A stretch of 64,000 bases of DNA. Source: Ptiloglossa arizonensis (taxonomy: Eukaryota; Arthropoda; Insecta; Hymenoptera; Colletidae). Below are positions 10,851 through 23,700 of this stretch, one piece after another. Numbering within the stretch: position 1 is the first letter of the stretch; each line of letters opens with the position of its first letter. The notes under the pieces were generated by a model. That model saw nothing but the letters and a program-made list of their open reading frames with translations, was not told the origin of the DNA and ran no database searches. The stretch is taken from the NCBI RefSeq assembly GCF_051014685.1, contig NW_027478928.1:62001-126000 (forward strand). Reading direction: 5' to 3'. Position numbers and translations under genes: made by a program.

Positions 10851-11900
10851 AACGAATAACTAGAACGGCCTAGGGGAAAAGTACGCATACCGATGTAATC
10901 GGGCGAGTTTCTACTTTCAGATGCAACAGAAATTTTGCGGATTGGTCGATCCGTTCGCGAGATATGGCAGTTTGGAAGTAAGAAACGCTTGAGAAACTCA
11001 AAAAATTCGCAGTTCTGATGTTCGAAACGAGTGACTAGAACGGCCTAGGGGAGAAGTACGCATACCGTTGTAATGGGGCGAGTTTCTACTTTCAGATGCA
11101 ACAGAAATTTTGCGGTTTGATCAATCCGTTCGCGAGATATGGCAGTTTGGAGATAAGAAACGCTTGAGAAACTCAAAATTTTCGCAGTTCTGATGCTCGA
11201 AACGAATGACTAGAACGGCCTATGGGAGAAGTACGCATACCGTTGTAATCGGGCGAGTTTCTACTTACAGATGCAACAGAAATTATGCGGATTGGTCAAT
11301 CCGTTCGCGAGATATGGCCGTTTGGATGTAAGAAACGCTTGAGAAACTCAAAATGTTCGCAGTTCTGATGCTCGAAACGAATAACTAGAACGGCCTAGGG
11401 GAAAAGTGCGCATACCGTTGTAATCGGGCGAGTTTCTACTTTCAAATGCAACAGAAATTTTGCGGATTGGTCAACCCGTTCACGAGATATGGCAGTTTGG
11501 AAGTAAGAAACGCTTGAGAAACTCAAAATTTTCGCAGTTCTGAAGCTCAAAACGAATAACTAGAACGGCCTAGGGGAAAACTACACCTACCGTTGTAATC
11601 GGGCGAGTTTCTACTTTCAGATGCAACAGAAATTTTGCGGATTGTTCAATCCGTTCGCGAGATATGGCAGTTTGGAGGTAAGAAACGCTTGAGAAACTCA
11701 AAATTTTCGCAGTTCTGATGCTCGAAACGAATAACTAGAACGGCCTAGGGGAAAAGTACGCATACCGTTGTAATCGGGCGAGTTTCTACTTTCGGATGCA
11801 ACAGAAATTACGCGGATTGGTCAATCCGTTCGCGAGATATGGCAGTTTGGATGTAAGAAACGCTAGAGAAACTCAAAATTTTCGCAGTTCTGATGCTCGA
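10851..11900 (+). repeat. Six-monomer cassette (A1-A6), first copy
   Basis: First complete run of the zone B cassette. The accgatgtaat monomer begins it at 10,851 and recurs at 11,901, giving a period of 1,050 bp. It holds the taatggggcg A2 variant, the ctatggg A3 monomer, gaagctcaaaacg at the end of A4, and the cggatgcaac/attacgcgg A6 monomer. Confidence 0.85.
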
Positions 11901-12689
11901 AACGAATAACTAGAACGGCCTAGGGGAAAAGTACGCATACCGATGTAATCGGGCGAGTTTCTACTTTCAGATGCAACAGAAATTTTGCGGATTGGTCGAT
12001 CCGTTCGCGAGATATGGCAGTTTGGAAGTAAGAAACGCTTGAGAAACTCAAAAAATTCGCAGTTCTGATGTTCGAAACGAGTGACTAGAACGGCCTAGGG
12101 GAGAAGTACGCATACCGTTGTAATCGGGCGAGTTTCTACTTTCAGATGCAACAGAAATTTTGCGGTTTGATCAATCCGTTCGCGAGATATGGCAGTTTGG
12201 AGATAAGAAACGCTTGAGAAACTCAAAATTTTCGCAGTTCTGATGCTCGAAACGAATGACTAGAACGGCCTATGGGAGAAGTACGCATACCGTTGTAATC
12301 GGGCGAGTTTCTACTTACAGATGCAACAGAAATTATGCGGATTGGTCAATCCGTTCGCGAGATATGGCCGTTTGGATGGAAGAAACGCTTGAGAAACTCA
12401 AAATGTTCGCAGTTCTGATGCTCGAAACGAATAACTAGAACGGCCTAGGGGAAAAGTGCGCATACCGTTGTAATCGGGCGAGTTTCTACTTTCAAATGCA
12501 ACAGAAATTTTGCGGATTGGTCAACCCGTTCACGAGATATGGCAGTTTGGAGGTGAGAAACGCTTGAGAAACTCAAAATTTTCGCAGTTCTGATGCTCAA
12601 AACGAATAACTAGAACGGCCTAGGGGAAAACTACACCTACCGTTGTAATCGGGCGAGTTTCTACTTTCAGATGCAACAGAAATTTTGCG
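11901..12689 (+). repeat. Six-monomer cassette, second copy, truncated
   Basis: Repeats A1-A5 of the preceding cassette at +1,050 bp with small changes: taatcgggcg instead of taatggggcg, ggatggaag in A3 and ggaggtgag in A4. The ggatggaag change removes an in-frame stop and so creates a 60-codon open frame here and in its later copies near 21,881, 26,431, 32,208 and 35,534. The cassette gives way to the 23-monomer HOR within its fifth monomer. Confidence 0.8.
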
Positions 12690-13825
12690 GATTGTTCAAT
12701 CCGTTCGCGAGATATTGCAGTTTGGAGGTAAGAAACGCTTGAGAAACTCAAAATTTTCGCAGTTCTGATGCTCGAAACGAATAACTGGAACGGCCTAGGG
12801 GAAAACTACACATACCGTTGTAATCGGGCGAGTTTCTACTTTCAGATGCAACAGAAATTTTGCGGATTGATCTATCCGTTCGCGAGATATGGCAGTTTGG
12901 AAATAAGAAACGATTGAGAAACTCAAAATTTTCGCAGTTCTGATGCTCGAAACGAATAACTAGAACGGCCTAGGGGAAAAGTGCGCATACCGTTGTAATC
13001 GGGCGAGTTTCTACTTTCAGATGCAACAGAAATTTTGCGGATTGGTCAACCCGTTCACGAGATATGGCAGTTTGGAGGTAAGAAACGCTTGAGAAACTCA
13101 AAATTTTCGCAGTTCTGATGCTCGAAACGAATAACTGGAACGGCCTAGGGGAAAACTACACATACCGTTGTAATCGGGCGAGTTTCTACTTTCAGATGCA
13201 ACAGAAATTTTGCGGATTGGTCAATCCGTTCGCGAGATATGGCAGTTTGGAGGTAAGAAACGCATGAGAAACTCAAAATTTTCGCAGTTCTGATGCTCGA
13301 AACGAATGACTAGAACGGCCTAGGGGAGAAGAACGCATACCGTTGTAATCGGGCGAGTTTCTACTTTCAGATGCAACAGAAATTTTGCGGATTGATCAAT
13401 CCGTTCGCGAGATATGGCAGTTTGGAAATAAGAAACGCTTGAGAAACTCAAAATTTTCGCAGTTCTGATGCTCGAAACGAATAACTAGAACGGCCTAGGG
13501 GAAAAGTGCGCATACCGTTGTAATCGGGCGAGTTTCTACTTTCAAATGCAACAGAAATTTTGCGGATTGGTCAACCCGTTCACGAGATATGGCAGTTTGG
13601 AAGTAAGAAACGCTTGAGAAACTCAAAATTTTCGCAGTTCTGAAGCTCAAAACGAATAACTAGAACGGCCTAGGGGAAAACTACACCTACCGTTGTAATC
13701 GGGCGAGTTTCTACTTTCAGATGCAACAGAAATTTTGCGGATTGTTCAATCCGTTCGCGAGATATGGCAGTTTGGAGGTAAGAAACGCTTGAGAAACTCA
13801 AAATTTTCGCAGTTCTGATGCTCGA

Positions 13826-14875
13826 AACGAATAACTAGAACGGCCTAGGGGAAAAGTACGCATACCGATGTAATCGGGCGAGTTTCTACTTTCAGATGCA
13901 ACAGAAATTTTGCGGATTGGTCGGTCCGTTCGCGAGATATGGCAGTTTGGAAGTAAGAAACGCTTGAGAAACTCAAAAAATTCGCAGTTCTGATGTTCGA
14001 AACGAGTGACTGGAACGGCCTAGGGGAGAAGTACGCATACCGTTATAATCGGGCGAGTTTCTACTTTCGGATGCAACAGAAATTACGCGGATTGGTCAAT
14101 CCGTTCGCGAGATATGGCAGTTTGGAGGTAAGATACGCTTGAGGAACTCAAAATTTTCGCACTTCTGATGCTCGAAACGAATGACTAGAACGGCCTCTGG
14201 GAGAAGTACGCATACCGTTGTAATCGGGAGAGTTTCTACTTACAGATGCAACAGAAATTATGCGGATTGGTCAATCCGTTCGCGAGATATGGCCGTTTGG
14301 ATGTAAGAAACACTTGAGAAACTCAAAATGTTCGCAGTTCTGATGCTCGAAACGAATAACTAGAACGGCCTAGGGGAAAAGTGTGCATACCGTTGTAATC
14401 GGGCGAGTTTCTACTTTCAAATGCAACAGAAATTTTGCGGATTGGTCAACCCGTTCACGAGATATGGCAGTTTGGAAGTAAGAAACGCTTGAGAAACTCA
14501 AAATTTTCGCAGTTCTGAAGCTCAAAACGAATAACTAGAACGGCCTAGGGGAAAACTACACCTACCGTTGTAATCGGGCGAGTTTCTACTTTCAGATGCA
14601 ACAGAAATTTTGCGGATTGTTCAATCCGTTCGCGAGATATGGCAGTTTGGAGGTAAGAAACGCTTGAGAAACTCAAAATTTTCGCAGTTCTGATGCTCGA
14701 AACGAATAACTAGAACGGCCTAGGGGAAAAGTACGCATACCGATGTAATCGGGCGAGTTTCTACTTTCAGATGCAACAGAAATTTTGCGGATTGGTCGAT
14801 CCGTTCGCGAGATATGGCAGTTTGGAGGTAAGAAACGCTTGAGAAACTCAAAATTTTCGCAGTTCTGATGCTCGA
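13826..14875 (+). repeat. Nested six-monomer cassette with gtcggtcc/gttataatc/ctctggg variants
   Basis: Variant cassette inside the 23-mer. A1 has gtcggtccg, A2 has cgttataatc and gataagg-like changes (gtaagatacgcttgaggaac), A3 has cctctgggag with gggagag and acacttgag, and A4 has gtgtgcatac. The cgttataatc marker at 14,041 recurs at 15,091 (+1,050). The sixth monomer is a chimera with an A1 front and an A5 tail. Confidence 0.8.
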
Positions 14876-15750
14876 AACGAATAACTAGAACGGCCTAGGG
14901 GAAAAGTACGCATACCGATGTAATCGGGCGAGTTTCTACTTTCAGATGCAACAGAAATTTTGCGGATTGGTCGGTCCGTTCGCGAGATATGGCAGTTTGG
15001 AAGTAAGAAACGCTTGAGAAACTCAAAAAATTCGCAGTTCTGATGTTCGAAACGAGTGACTGGAACGGCCTAGGGGAGAAGTACGCATACCGTTATAATC
15101 GGGCGAGTTTCTACTTTCGGATGCAACAGAAATTACGCGGATTGGTCAATCCGTTCGCGAGATATGGCAGTTTGGAGGTAAGATACGCTTGAGGAACTCA
15201 AAATTTTCGCACTTCTGATGCTCGAAACGAATGACTAGAACGGCCTCTGGGAGAAGTACGCATACCGTTGTAATCGGGAGAGTTTCTACTTACAGATGCA
15301 ACAGAAATTATGCGGATTGGTCAATCCGTTCGCGAGATATGGCCGTTTGGATGTAAGAAACACTTGAGAAACTCAAAATGTTCGCAGTTCTGATGCTCGA
15401 AACGAATAACTAGAACGGCCTAGGGGAAAAGTGTGCATACCGTTGTAATCGGGCGAGTTTCTACTTTCAAATGCAACAGAAATTTTGCGGATTGGTCAAC
15501 CCGTTCACGAGATATGGCAGTTTGGAAGTAAGAAACGCTTGAGAAACTCAAAATTTTCGCAGTTCTGAAGCTCAAAACGAATAACTAGAACGGCCTAGGG
15601 GAAAACTACACCTACCGTTGTAATCGGGCGAGTTTCTACTTTCAGATGCAACAGAAATTTTGCGGATTGTTCAATCCGTTCGCGAGATATGGCAGTTTGG
15701 AGGTAAGAAACGCTTGAGAAACTCAAAATTTTCGCAGTTCTGATGCTCGA
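14876..15750 (+). repeat. Nested variant cassette, second copy
   Basis: Five monomers repeating the gtcggtcc, cgttataatc (15,091), ctctggg (15,246), gtgtgcatac and ctacacctac monomers at +1,050 bp from the preceding cassette. An ordinary A1-A5 run follows (15,751-16,625). Confidence 0.8.
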
Positions 15751-16714
15751 AACGAATAACTAGAACGGCCTAGGGGAAAAGTACGCATACCGATGTAATC
15801 GGGCGAGTTTCTACTTTCAGATGCAACAGAAATTTTGCGGATTGGTCGATCCGTTCGCGAGATATGGCAGTTTGGATGTAAGAAACGCTTGAGAAACTCA
15901 AAAAATTCGCAGTTCTGATGTTCGAAACGAGTGACTAGAACGGCCTAGGGGAGAAGTACGCATACCGTTGTAATGGGGCGAGTTTCTACTTTCAGATGCA
16001 ACAGAAATTTTGCGGTTTGATCAATCCGTTCGCGAGATATGGCAGTTTGGAGATAAGAAACGCTTGAGAAACTCAAAATTTTCGCAGTTCTGATGCTCGA
16101 AACGAATGACTAGAACGGCCTATGGGAGAAGTACGCATACCGTTGTAATCGGGCGAGTTTCTACTTACAGATGCAACAGAAATTATGCGGATTGGTCAAT
16201 CCGTTCGCGAGATATGGCCGTTTGGATGTAAGAAACGCTTGAGAAACTCAAAATGTTCGCAGTTCTGATGCTCGAAACGAATAACTAGAACGGCCTAGGG
16301 GAAAAGTGCGCATACCGTTGTAATCGGGCGAGTTTCTACTTTCAAATGCAACAGAAATTTTGCGGATTGGTCAACCCGTTCACGAGATATGGCAGTTTGG
16401 AAGTAAGAAACGCTTGAGAAACTCAAAATTTTCGCAGTTCTGAAGCTCAAAACGAATAACTAGAACGGCCTAGGGGAAAACTACACCTACCGTTGTAATC
16501 GGGCGAGTTTCTACTTTCAGATGCAACAGAAATTTTGCGGATTGTTCAATCCGTTCGCGAGATATGGCAGTTTGGAGGTAAGAAACGCTTGAGAAACTCA
16601 AAATTTTCGCAGTTCTGATGCTCGAAACGAATAACTAGAACGGCCTAGGGGAAAAGTACGCATACCGTTGTAATCGGGCGAGTTTCTACTTTCGGATGCA
16701 ACAGAAATTTTGCG

Positions 16715-19700
16715 GATTGTTCAATCCGTTCGCGAGATATTGCAGTTTGGAGGTAAGAAACGCTTGAGAAACTCAAAATTTTCGCAGTTCTGATGCTCGA
16801 AACGAATAACTGGAACGGCCTAGGGGAAAACTACACATACCGTTGTAATCGGGCGAGTTTCTACTTTCAGATGCAACAGAAATTTTGCGGATTGATCTAT
16901 CCGTTCGCGAGATATGGCAGTTTGGAAATAAGAAACGATTGAGAAACTCAAAATTTTCGCAGTTCTGATGCTCGAAACGAATAACTAGAACGGCCTAGGG
17001 GAAAAGTGCGCATACCGTTGTAATCGGGCGAGTTTCTACTTTCAGATGCAACAGAAATTTTGCGGATTGGTCAACCCGTTCACGAGATATGGCAGTTTGG
17101 AGGTAAGAAACGCTTGAGAAACTCAAAATTTTCGCAGTTCTGATGCTCGAAACGAATAACTGGAACGGCCTAGGGGAAAACTACACATACCGTTGTAATC
17201 GGGCGAGTTTCTACTTTCAGATGCAACAGAAATTTTGCGGATTGGTCAATCCGTTCGCGAGATATGGCAGTTTGGAGGTAAGAAACGCATGAGAAACTCA
17301 AAATTTTCGCAGTTCTGATGCTCGAAACGAATGACTAGAACGGCCTAGGGGAGAAGAACGCATACCGTTGTAATCGGGCGAGTTTCTACTTTCAGATGCA
17401 ACAGAAATTTTGCGGATTGATCAATCCGTTCGCGAGATATGGCAGTTTGGAAATAAGAAACGCTTGAGAAACTCAAAATTTTCGCAGTTCTGATGCTCGA
17501 AACGAATAACTAGAACGGCCTAGGGGAAAAGTGCGCATACCGTTGTAATCGGGCGAGTTTCTACTTTCAAATGCAACAGAAATTTTGCGGATTGGTCAAC
17601 CCGTTCACGAGATATGGCAGTTTGGAAGTAAGAAACGCTTGAGAAACTCAAAATTTTCGCAGTTCTGAAGCTCAAAACGAATAACTAGAACGGCCTAGGG
17701 GAAAACTACACCTACCGTTGTAATCGGGCGAGTTTCTACTTTCAGATGCAACAGAAATTTTGCGGATTGTTCAATCCGTTCGCGAGATATGGCAGTTTGG
17801 AGGTAAGAAACGCTTGAGAAACTCAAAATTTTCGCAGTTCTGATGCTCGAAACGAATAACTAGAACGGCCTAGGGGAAAAGTACGCATACCGATGTAATC
17901 GGGCGAGTTTCTACTTTCAGATGCAACAGAAATTTTGCGGATTGGTCGGTCCGTTCGCGAGATATGGCAGTTTGGAAGTAAGAAACGCTTGAGAAACTCA
18001 AAAAATTCGCAGTTCTGATGTTCGAAACGAGTGACTGGAACGGCCTAGGGGAGAAGTACGCATACCGTTATAATCGGGCGAGTTTCTACTTTCGGATGCA
18101 ACAGAAATTACGCGGATTGGTCAATCCGTTCGCGAGATATGGCAGTTTGGAGGTAAGATACGCTTGAGGAACTCAAAATTTTCGCACTTCTGATGCTCGA
18201 AACGAATGACTAGAACGGCCTCTGGGAGAAGTACGCATACCGTTGTAATCGGGAGAGTTTCTACTTACAGATGCAACAGAAATTATGCGGATTGGTCAAT
18301 CCGTTCGCGAGATATGGCCGTTTGGATGTAAGAAACACTTGAGAAACTCAAAATGTTCGCAGTTCTGATGCTCGAAACGAATAACTAGAACGGCCTAGGG
18401 GAAAAGTGTGCATACCGTTGTAATCGGGCGAGTTTCTACTTTCAAATGCAACAGAAATTTTGCGGATTGGTCAACCCGTTCACGAGATATGGCAGTTTGG
18501 AAGTAAGAAACGCTTGAGAAACTCAAAATTTTCGCAGTTCTGAAGCTCAAAACGAATAACTAGAACGGCCTAGGGGAAAACTACACCTACCGTTGTAATC
18601 GGGCGAGTTTCTACTTTCAGATGCAACAGAAATTTTGCGGATTGTTCAATCCGTTCGCGAGATATGGCAGTTTGGAGGTAAGAAACGCTTGAGAAACTCA
18701 AAATTTTCGCAGTTCTGATGCTCGAAACGAATAACTAGAACGGCCTAGGGGAAAAGTACGCATACCGATGTAATCGGGCGAGTTTCTACTTTCAGATGCA
18801 ACAGAAATTTTGCGGATTGGTCGATCCGTTCGCGAGATATGGCAGTTTGGAGGTAAGAAACGCTTGAGAAACTCAAAATTTTCGCAGTTCTGATGCTCGA
18901 AACGAATAACTAGAACGGCCTAGGGGAAAAGTACGCATACCGATGTAATCGGGCGAGTTTCTACTTTCAGATGCAACAGAAATTTTGCGGATTGGTCGGT
19001 CCGTTCGCGAGATATGGCAGTTTGGAAGTAAGAAACGCTTGAGAAACTCAAAAAATTCGCAGTTCTGATGTTCGAAACGAGTGACTGGAACGGCCTAGGG
19101 GAGAAGTACGCATACCGTTATAATCGGGCGAGTTTCTACTTTCGGATGCAACAGAAATTACGCGGATTGGTCAATCCGTTCGCGAGATATGGCAGTTTGG
19201 AGGTAAGATACGCTTGAGGAACTCAAAATTTTCGCACTTCTGATGCTCGAAACGAATGACTAGAACGGCCTCTGGGAGAAGTACGCATACCGTTGTAATC
19301 GGGAGAGTTTCTACTTACAGATGCAACAGAAATTATGCGGATTGGTCAATCCGTTCGCGAGATATGGCCGTTTGGATGTAAGAAACACTTGAGAAACTCA
19401 AAATGTTCGCAGTTCTGATGCTCGAAACGAATAACTAGAACGGCCTAGGGGAAAAGTGTGCATACCGTTGTAATCGGGCGAGTTTCTACTTTCAAATGCA
19501 ACAGAAATTTTGCGGATTGGTCAACCCGTTCACGAGATATGGCAGTTTGGAAGTAAGAAACGCTTGAGAAACTCAAAATTTTCGCAGTTCTGAAGCTCAA
19601 AACGAATAACTAGAACGGCCTAGGGGAAAACTACACCTACCGTTGTAATCGGGCGAGTTTCTACTTTCAGATGCAACAGAAATTTTGCGGATTGTTCAAT

Positions 19701-20739
19701 CCGTTCGCGAGATATGGCAGTTTGGAGGTAAGAAACGCTTGAGAAACTCAAAATTTTCGCAGTTCTGATGCTCGAAACGAATAACTAGAACGGCCTAGGG
19801 GAAAAGTACGCATACCGATGTAATCGGGCGAGTTTCTACTTTCAGATGCAACAGAAATTTTGCGGATTGGTCGATCCGTTCGCGAGATATGGCAGTTTGG
19901 ATGTAAGAAACGCTTGAGAAACTCAAAAAATTCGCAGTTCTGATGTTCGAAACGAGTGACTAGAACGGCCTAGGGGAGAAGTACGCATACCGTTGTAATG
20001 GGGCGAGTTTCTACTTTCAGATGCAACAGAAATTTTGCGGTTTGATCAATCCGTTCGCGAGATATGGCAGTTTGGAGATAAGAAACGCTTGAGAAACTCA
20101 AAATTTTCGCAGTTCTGATGCTCGAAACGAATGACTAGAACGGCCTATGGGAGAAGTACGCATACCGTTGTAATCGGGCGAGTTTCTACTTACAGATGCA
20201 ACAGAAATTATGCGGATTGGTCAATCCGTTCGCGAGATATGGCCGTTTGGATGTAAGAAACGCTTGAGAAACTCAAAATGTTCGCAGTTCTGATGCTCGA
20301 AACGAATAACTAGAACGGCCTAGGGGAAAAGTGCGCATACCGTTGTAATCGGGCGAGTTTCTACTTTCAAATGCAACAGAAATTTTGCGGATTGGTCAAC
20401 CCGTTCACGAGATATGGCAGTTTGGAAGTAAGAAACGCTTGAGAAACTCAAAATTTTCGCAGTTCTGAAGCTCAAAACGAATAACTAGAACGGCCTAGGG
20501 GAAAACTACACCTACCGTTGTAATCGGGCGAGTTTCTACTTTCAGATGCAACAGAAATTTTGCGGATTGTTCAATCCGTTCGCGAGATATGGCAGTTTGG
20601 AGGTAAGAAACGCTTGAGAAACTCAAAATTTTCGCAGTTCTGATGCTCGAAACGAATAACTAGAACGGCCTAGGGGAAAAGTACGCATACCGTTGTAATC
20701 GGGCGAGTTTCTACTTTCGGATGCAACAGAAATTACGCG
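16715..20739 (+). repeat. 23-monomer HOR, copy 2 (4,025 bp)
   Basis: Second copy of the 4,025-bp block, containing the nested variant cassettes again (cgttataatc at 18,066 and 19,116). It ends near 20,740, where the sequence continues as attacgcgg. The corresponding monomer between the two copies (16,626-16,800) has instead switched to ttttgcggattgttc. That makes the junction monomer a chimera of the monomer that closes copy 2 and the one that opens copy 1. Confidence 0.85.
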
Positions 20740-23700
20740 GATTGGTCAATCCGTTCGCTCGATATGGCAGTTTGGATGTAAGAAACGCTTGAGAAACTCA
20801 AAATTTTCGCAGTTCTGATGCTCGAAACGAATAACTAGAACGGCCTAGGGGAAAAGTACGCATACCGATGTAATCGGGCGAGTTTCTACTTTCAGATGCA
20901 ACAGAAATTTTGCGGATTGGTCGATCCGTTCGCGAGATATGGCAGTTTGGAAGTAAGAAACGATTGAGAAACTCAAAATTTTCGCAGTTCTGATGCTCGA
21001 AACGAATAACTAGAACGGCCTAGGGGAAAAGTACGCATACCGTTGTAATCGGGCGAGTTTCTACTTTCAGATGCAACAGAAATTTTGCGGATTGGTCAAC
21101 CCGTTCACGAGATATGGCAGTTTGGAGGTAAGAAACGCTTGAGAAACTCAAAATTTTCGCAGTTCTGATGCTCGAAACGAATAACTGGAACGGCCTAGGG
21201 GAAAACTACACCTACCGTTGTAATCGGGCGAGTTTCTACTTTCAGATGCAACAGAAATTTTGCGGATTGGTCAACCCGTTCACGAGATATGGCAGTTTGG
21301 AAGTAAGAAACGCTTGAGAAACTCAAAATTTTCGCAGTTCTGAAGCTCAAAACGAATAACTAGAACGGCCTAGGGGAAAACTACACCTACCGTTGTAATC
21401 GGGCGAGTTTCTACTTTCGGATGCAACAGAAATTACGCGGATTGGTCAATCCGTTCGCGAGATATGGCAGTTTGGATGTAAGAAACGCTTGAGAAACTCA
21501 AAATTTTCGCAGTTCTGATGCTCGAAACGAATAACTAGAACGGCCTAGGGGAAAAGTACGCATACCGATGTAATCGGGCGAGTTTCTACTTTCAGATGCA
21601 ACAGAAATTTTGCGGATTGGTCGATCCGTTCGCGAGATATGGCAGTTTGGAAGTAAGAAACGCTTGAGAAACTCAAAAAATTCGCAGTTCTGATGTTTGA
21701 AACGAGTGACTAGAACGGCCTAGGGGAGAAGTACGCATACCGTTGTAATCGGGCGAGTTTCTACTTTCAGATGCAACAGAAATTTTGCGGTTTGATCAAT
21801 CCGTTCGCGAGATATGGCAGTTTGGAGATAAGAAACGCTTGAGAAACTCAAAATTTTCGCAGTTCTGATGCTCGAAACGAATGACTAGAACGGCCTATGG
21901 GAGAAGTACGCATACCGTTGTAATCGGGCGAGTTTCTACTTACAGATGCAACAGAAATTATGCGGATTGGTCAATCCGTTCGCGAGATATGGCCGTTTGG
22001 ATGGAAGAAACGCTTGAGAAACTCAAAATGTTCGCAGTTCTGATGCTCGAAACGAATAACTAGAACGGCCTAGGGGAAAAGTGCGCATACCGTTGTAATC
22101 GGGCGAGTTTCTACTTTCAGATGCAACAGAAATTTTGCGGATTGATCTATCCGTTCGCGAGATATGGCAGTTTGGAAATAAGAAACGATTGAGAAACTCA
22201 AAATTTTCGCAGTTCTGATGCTCGAAACGAATAACTAGAACGGCCTAGGGGAAAAGTGCGCATACCGTTGTAATCGGGCGAGTTTCTACTTTCAGATGCA
22301 ACAGAAATTTTGCGGATTGGTCAACCCGTTCACGAGATATGGCAGTTTGGAGGTAAGAAACGCTTGAGAAACTCAAAATTTTCGCAGTTCTGATGCTCGA
22401 AACGAATAACTGGAACGGCCTAGGGGAAAACTACACATACCGTTGTAATCGGGCGAGTTTCTACTTTCAGATGCAACAGAAATTTTGCGGATTGGTCAAT
22501 CCGTTCGCGAGATATGGCAGTTTGGAGGTAAGAAACGCATGAGAAACTCAAAATTTTCGCAGTTCTGATGCTCGAAACGAATGACTAGAACGGCCTAGGG
22601 GAGAAGAACGCATACCGTTGTAATCGGGCGAGTTTCTACTTTCAGATGCAACAGAAATTTTGCGGATTGATCAATCCGTTCGCGAGATATGGCAGTTTGG
22701 AAATAAGAAACGCTTGAGAAACTCAAAATTTTCGCAGTTCTGATGCTCGAAACGAATAACTAGAACGGCCTAGGGGAAAAGTGCGCATACCGTTGTAATC
22801 GGGCGAGTTTCTACTTTCAGATGCAACAGAAATTATGCAGATTGGTCAATCCGTTCGCGAGATATGGCCGTTTGGATGTAAGAAACGCTTGAGAAACTCA
22901 AAATTTTCGCAGTTCTGATGCTCGAAACGAATAACTAGAACGGTCTAGGGTAAAGTGCGCATACCGTTGTAATCGGGCGAGTTTCTACTTTCAAATGCAA
23001 CAGAAATTTTGCGGATTGGTAAACCCATTCGCGAGATATGGAAGTTTGGAGGTAAGAAACGCTTGAGAAACTCAAAATTTTCGCAGTTCTGATGCTCGAA
23101 ACGAATAACTGGAACGGCCTAGGGGAAAAATTACACATACCGTTGTAATCGGGCGAGTTTCTACTTTCAGATGCAACAGAAATTTTGCGGATTGGTCAAC
23201 CCGTTCACGAGATATGGCAGTTTGGAAGTAAGAAACGCTTGAGAAACTCAAAATTTTCGCAGTTCTGAAGCTCAAAACGAATAACTAGAACGGCCTAGGG
23301 GAAAACTACACCTACCGTTGTAATCGGGCGAGTTTCTACTTTCAGATGCAACAGAAATTTTGCGGATTGTTCAATCCGTTCGCGAGATATGGCAGTTTGG
23401 AGGTAAGAAACGCATGAGAAACTCAAAATTTTCGCAGTTCTGATGCTCGAAACGAATGACTAGAACGGCCTAGGGGAGAAGTACGCATACCGTTGTAATC
23501 GGGCGAGTTTCTGCTTTCGGATGCAACAGAAATTACGCGGATTGGTCAATCCGTTCGCGAGATATGGCAGTTTGGAAGTAAGAAACGCTTGAGAAACTCA
23601 AAAAATTCGCAGTTCTGATGTTCGAAACGAGTGACTAGAACGGCCTAGGGGAGAAGTACGCATACCGTTGTAATGGGGCGAGTTTCTACTTTCAGATGCA

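Larger units (their letters stand above)
12690..16714 (+). repeat. 23-monomer HOR, copy 1 (4,025 bp)
   Basis: The unique variant gatattgcag at 12,711 recurs at 16,736, an offset of 4,025 bp or exactly 23 monomers. Every marker I compared (gatctatcc, agaagaacgc, gtcggtcc, cgttataatc, ctctggg, gtgtgcatac, taatggggcg) recurs at the same offset. I noticed no difference between the copies where I aligned them by eye. Left and right edges are placed within about 30 bp, because they fall inside monomers. Confidence 0.85.

Noticed and set aside
12256..12438. 60-codon plus-strand open frame recurring near 21,881, 26,431, 32,208 and 35,534
   Set aside because: It exists only in A3 monomers where gtaag became ggaag, which removes a stop. 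The recurrence is explained by HOR copying, not selection on a protein.
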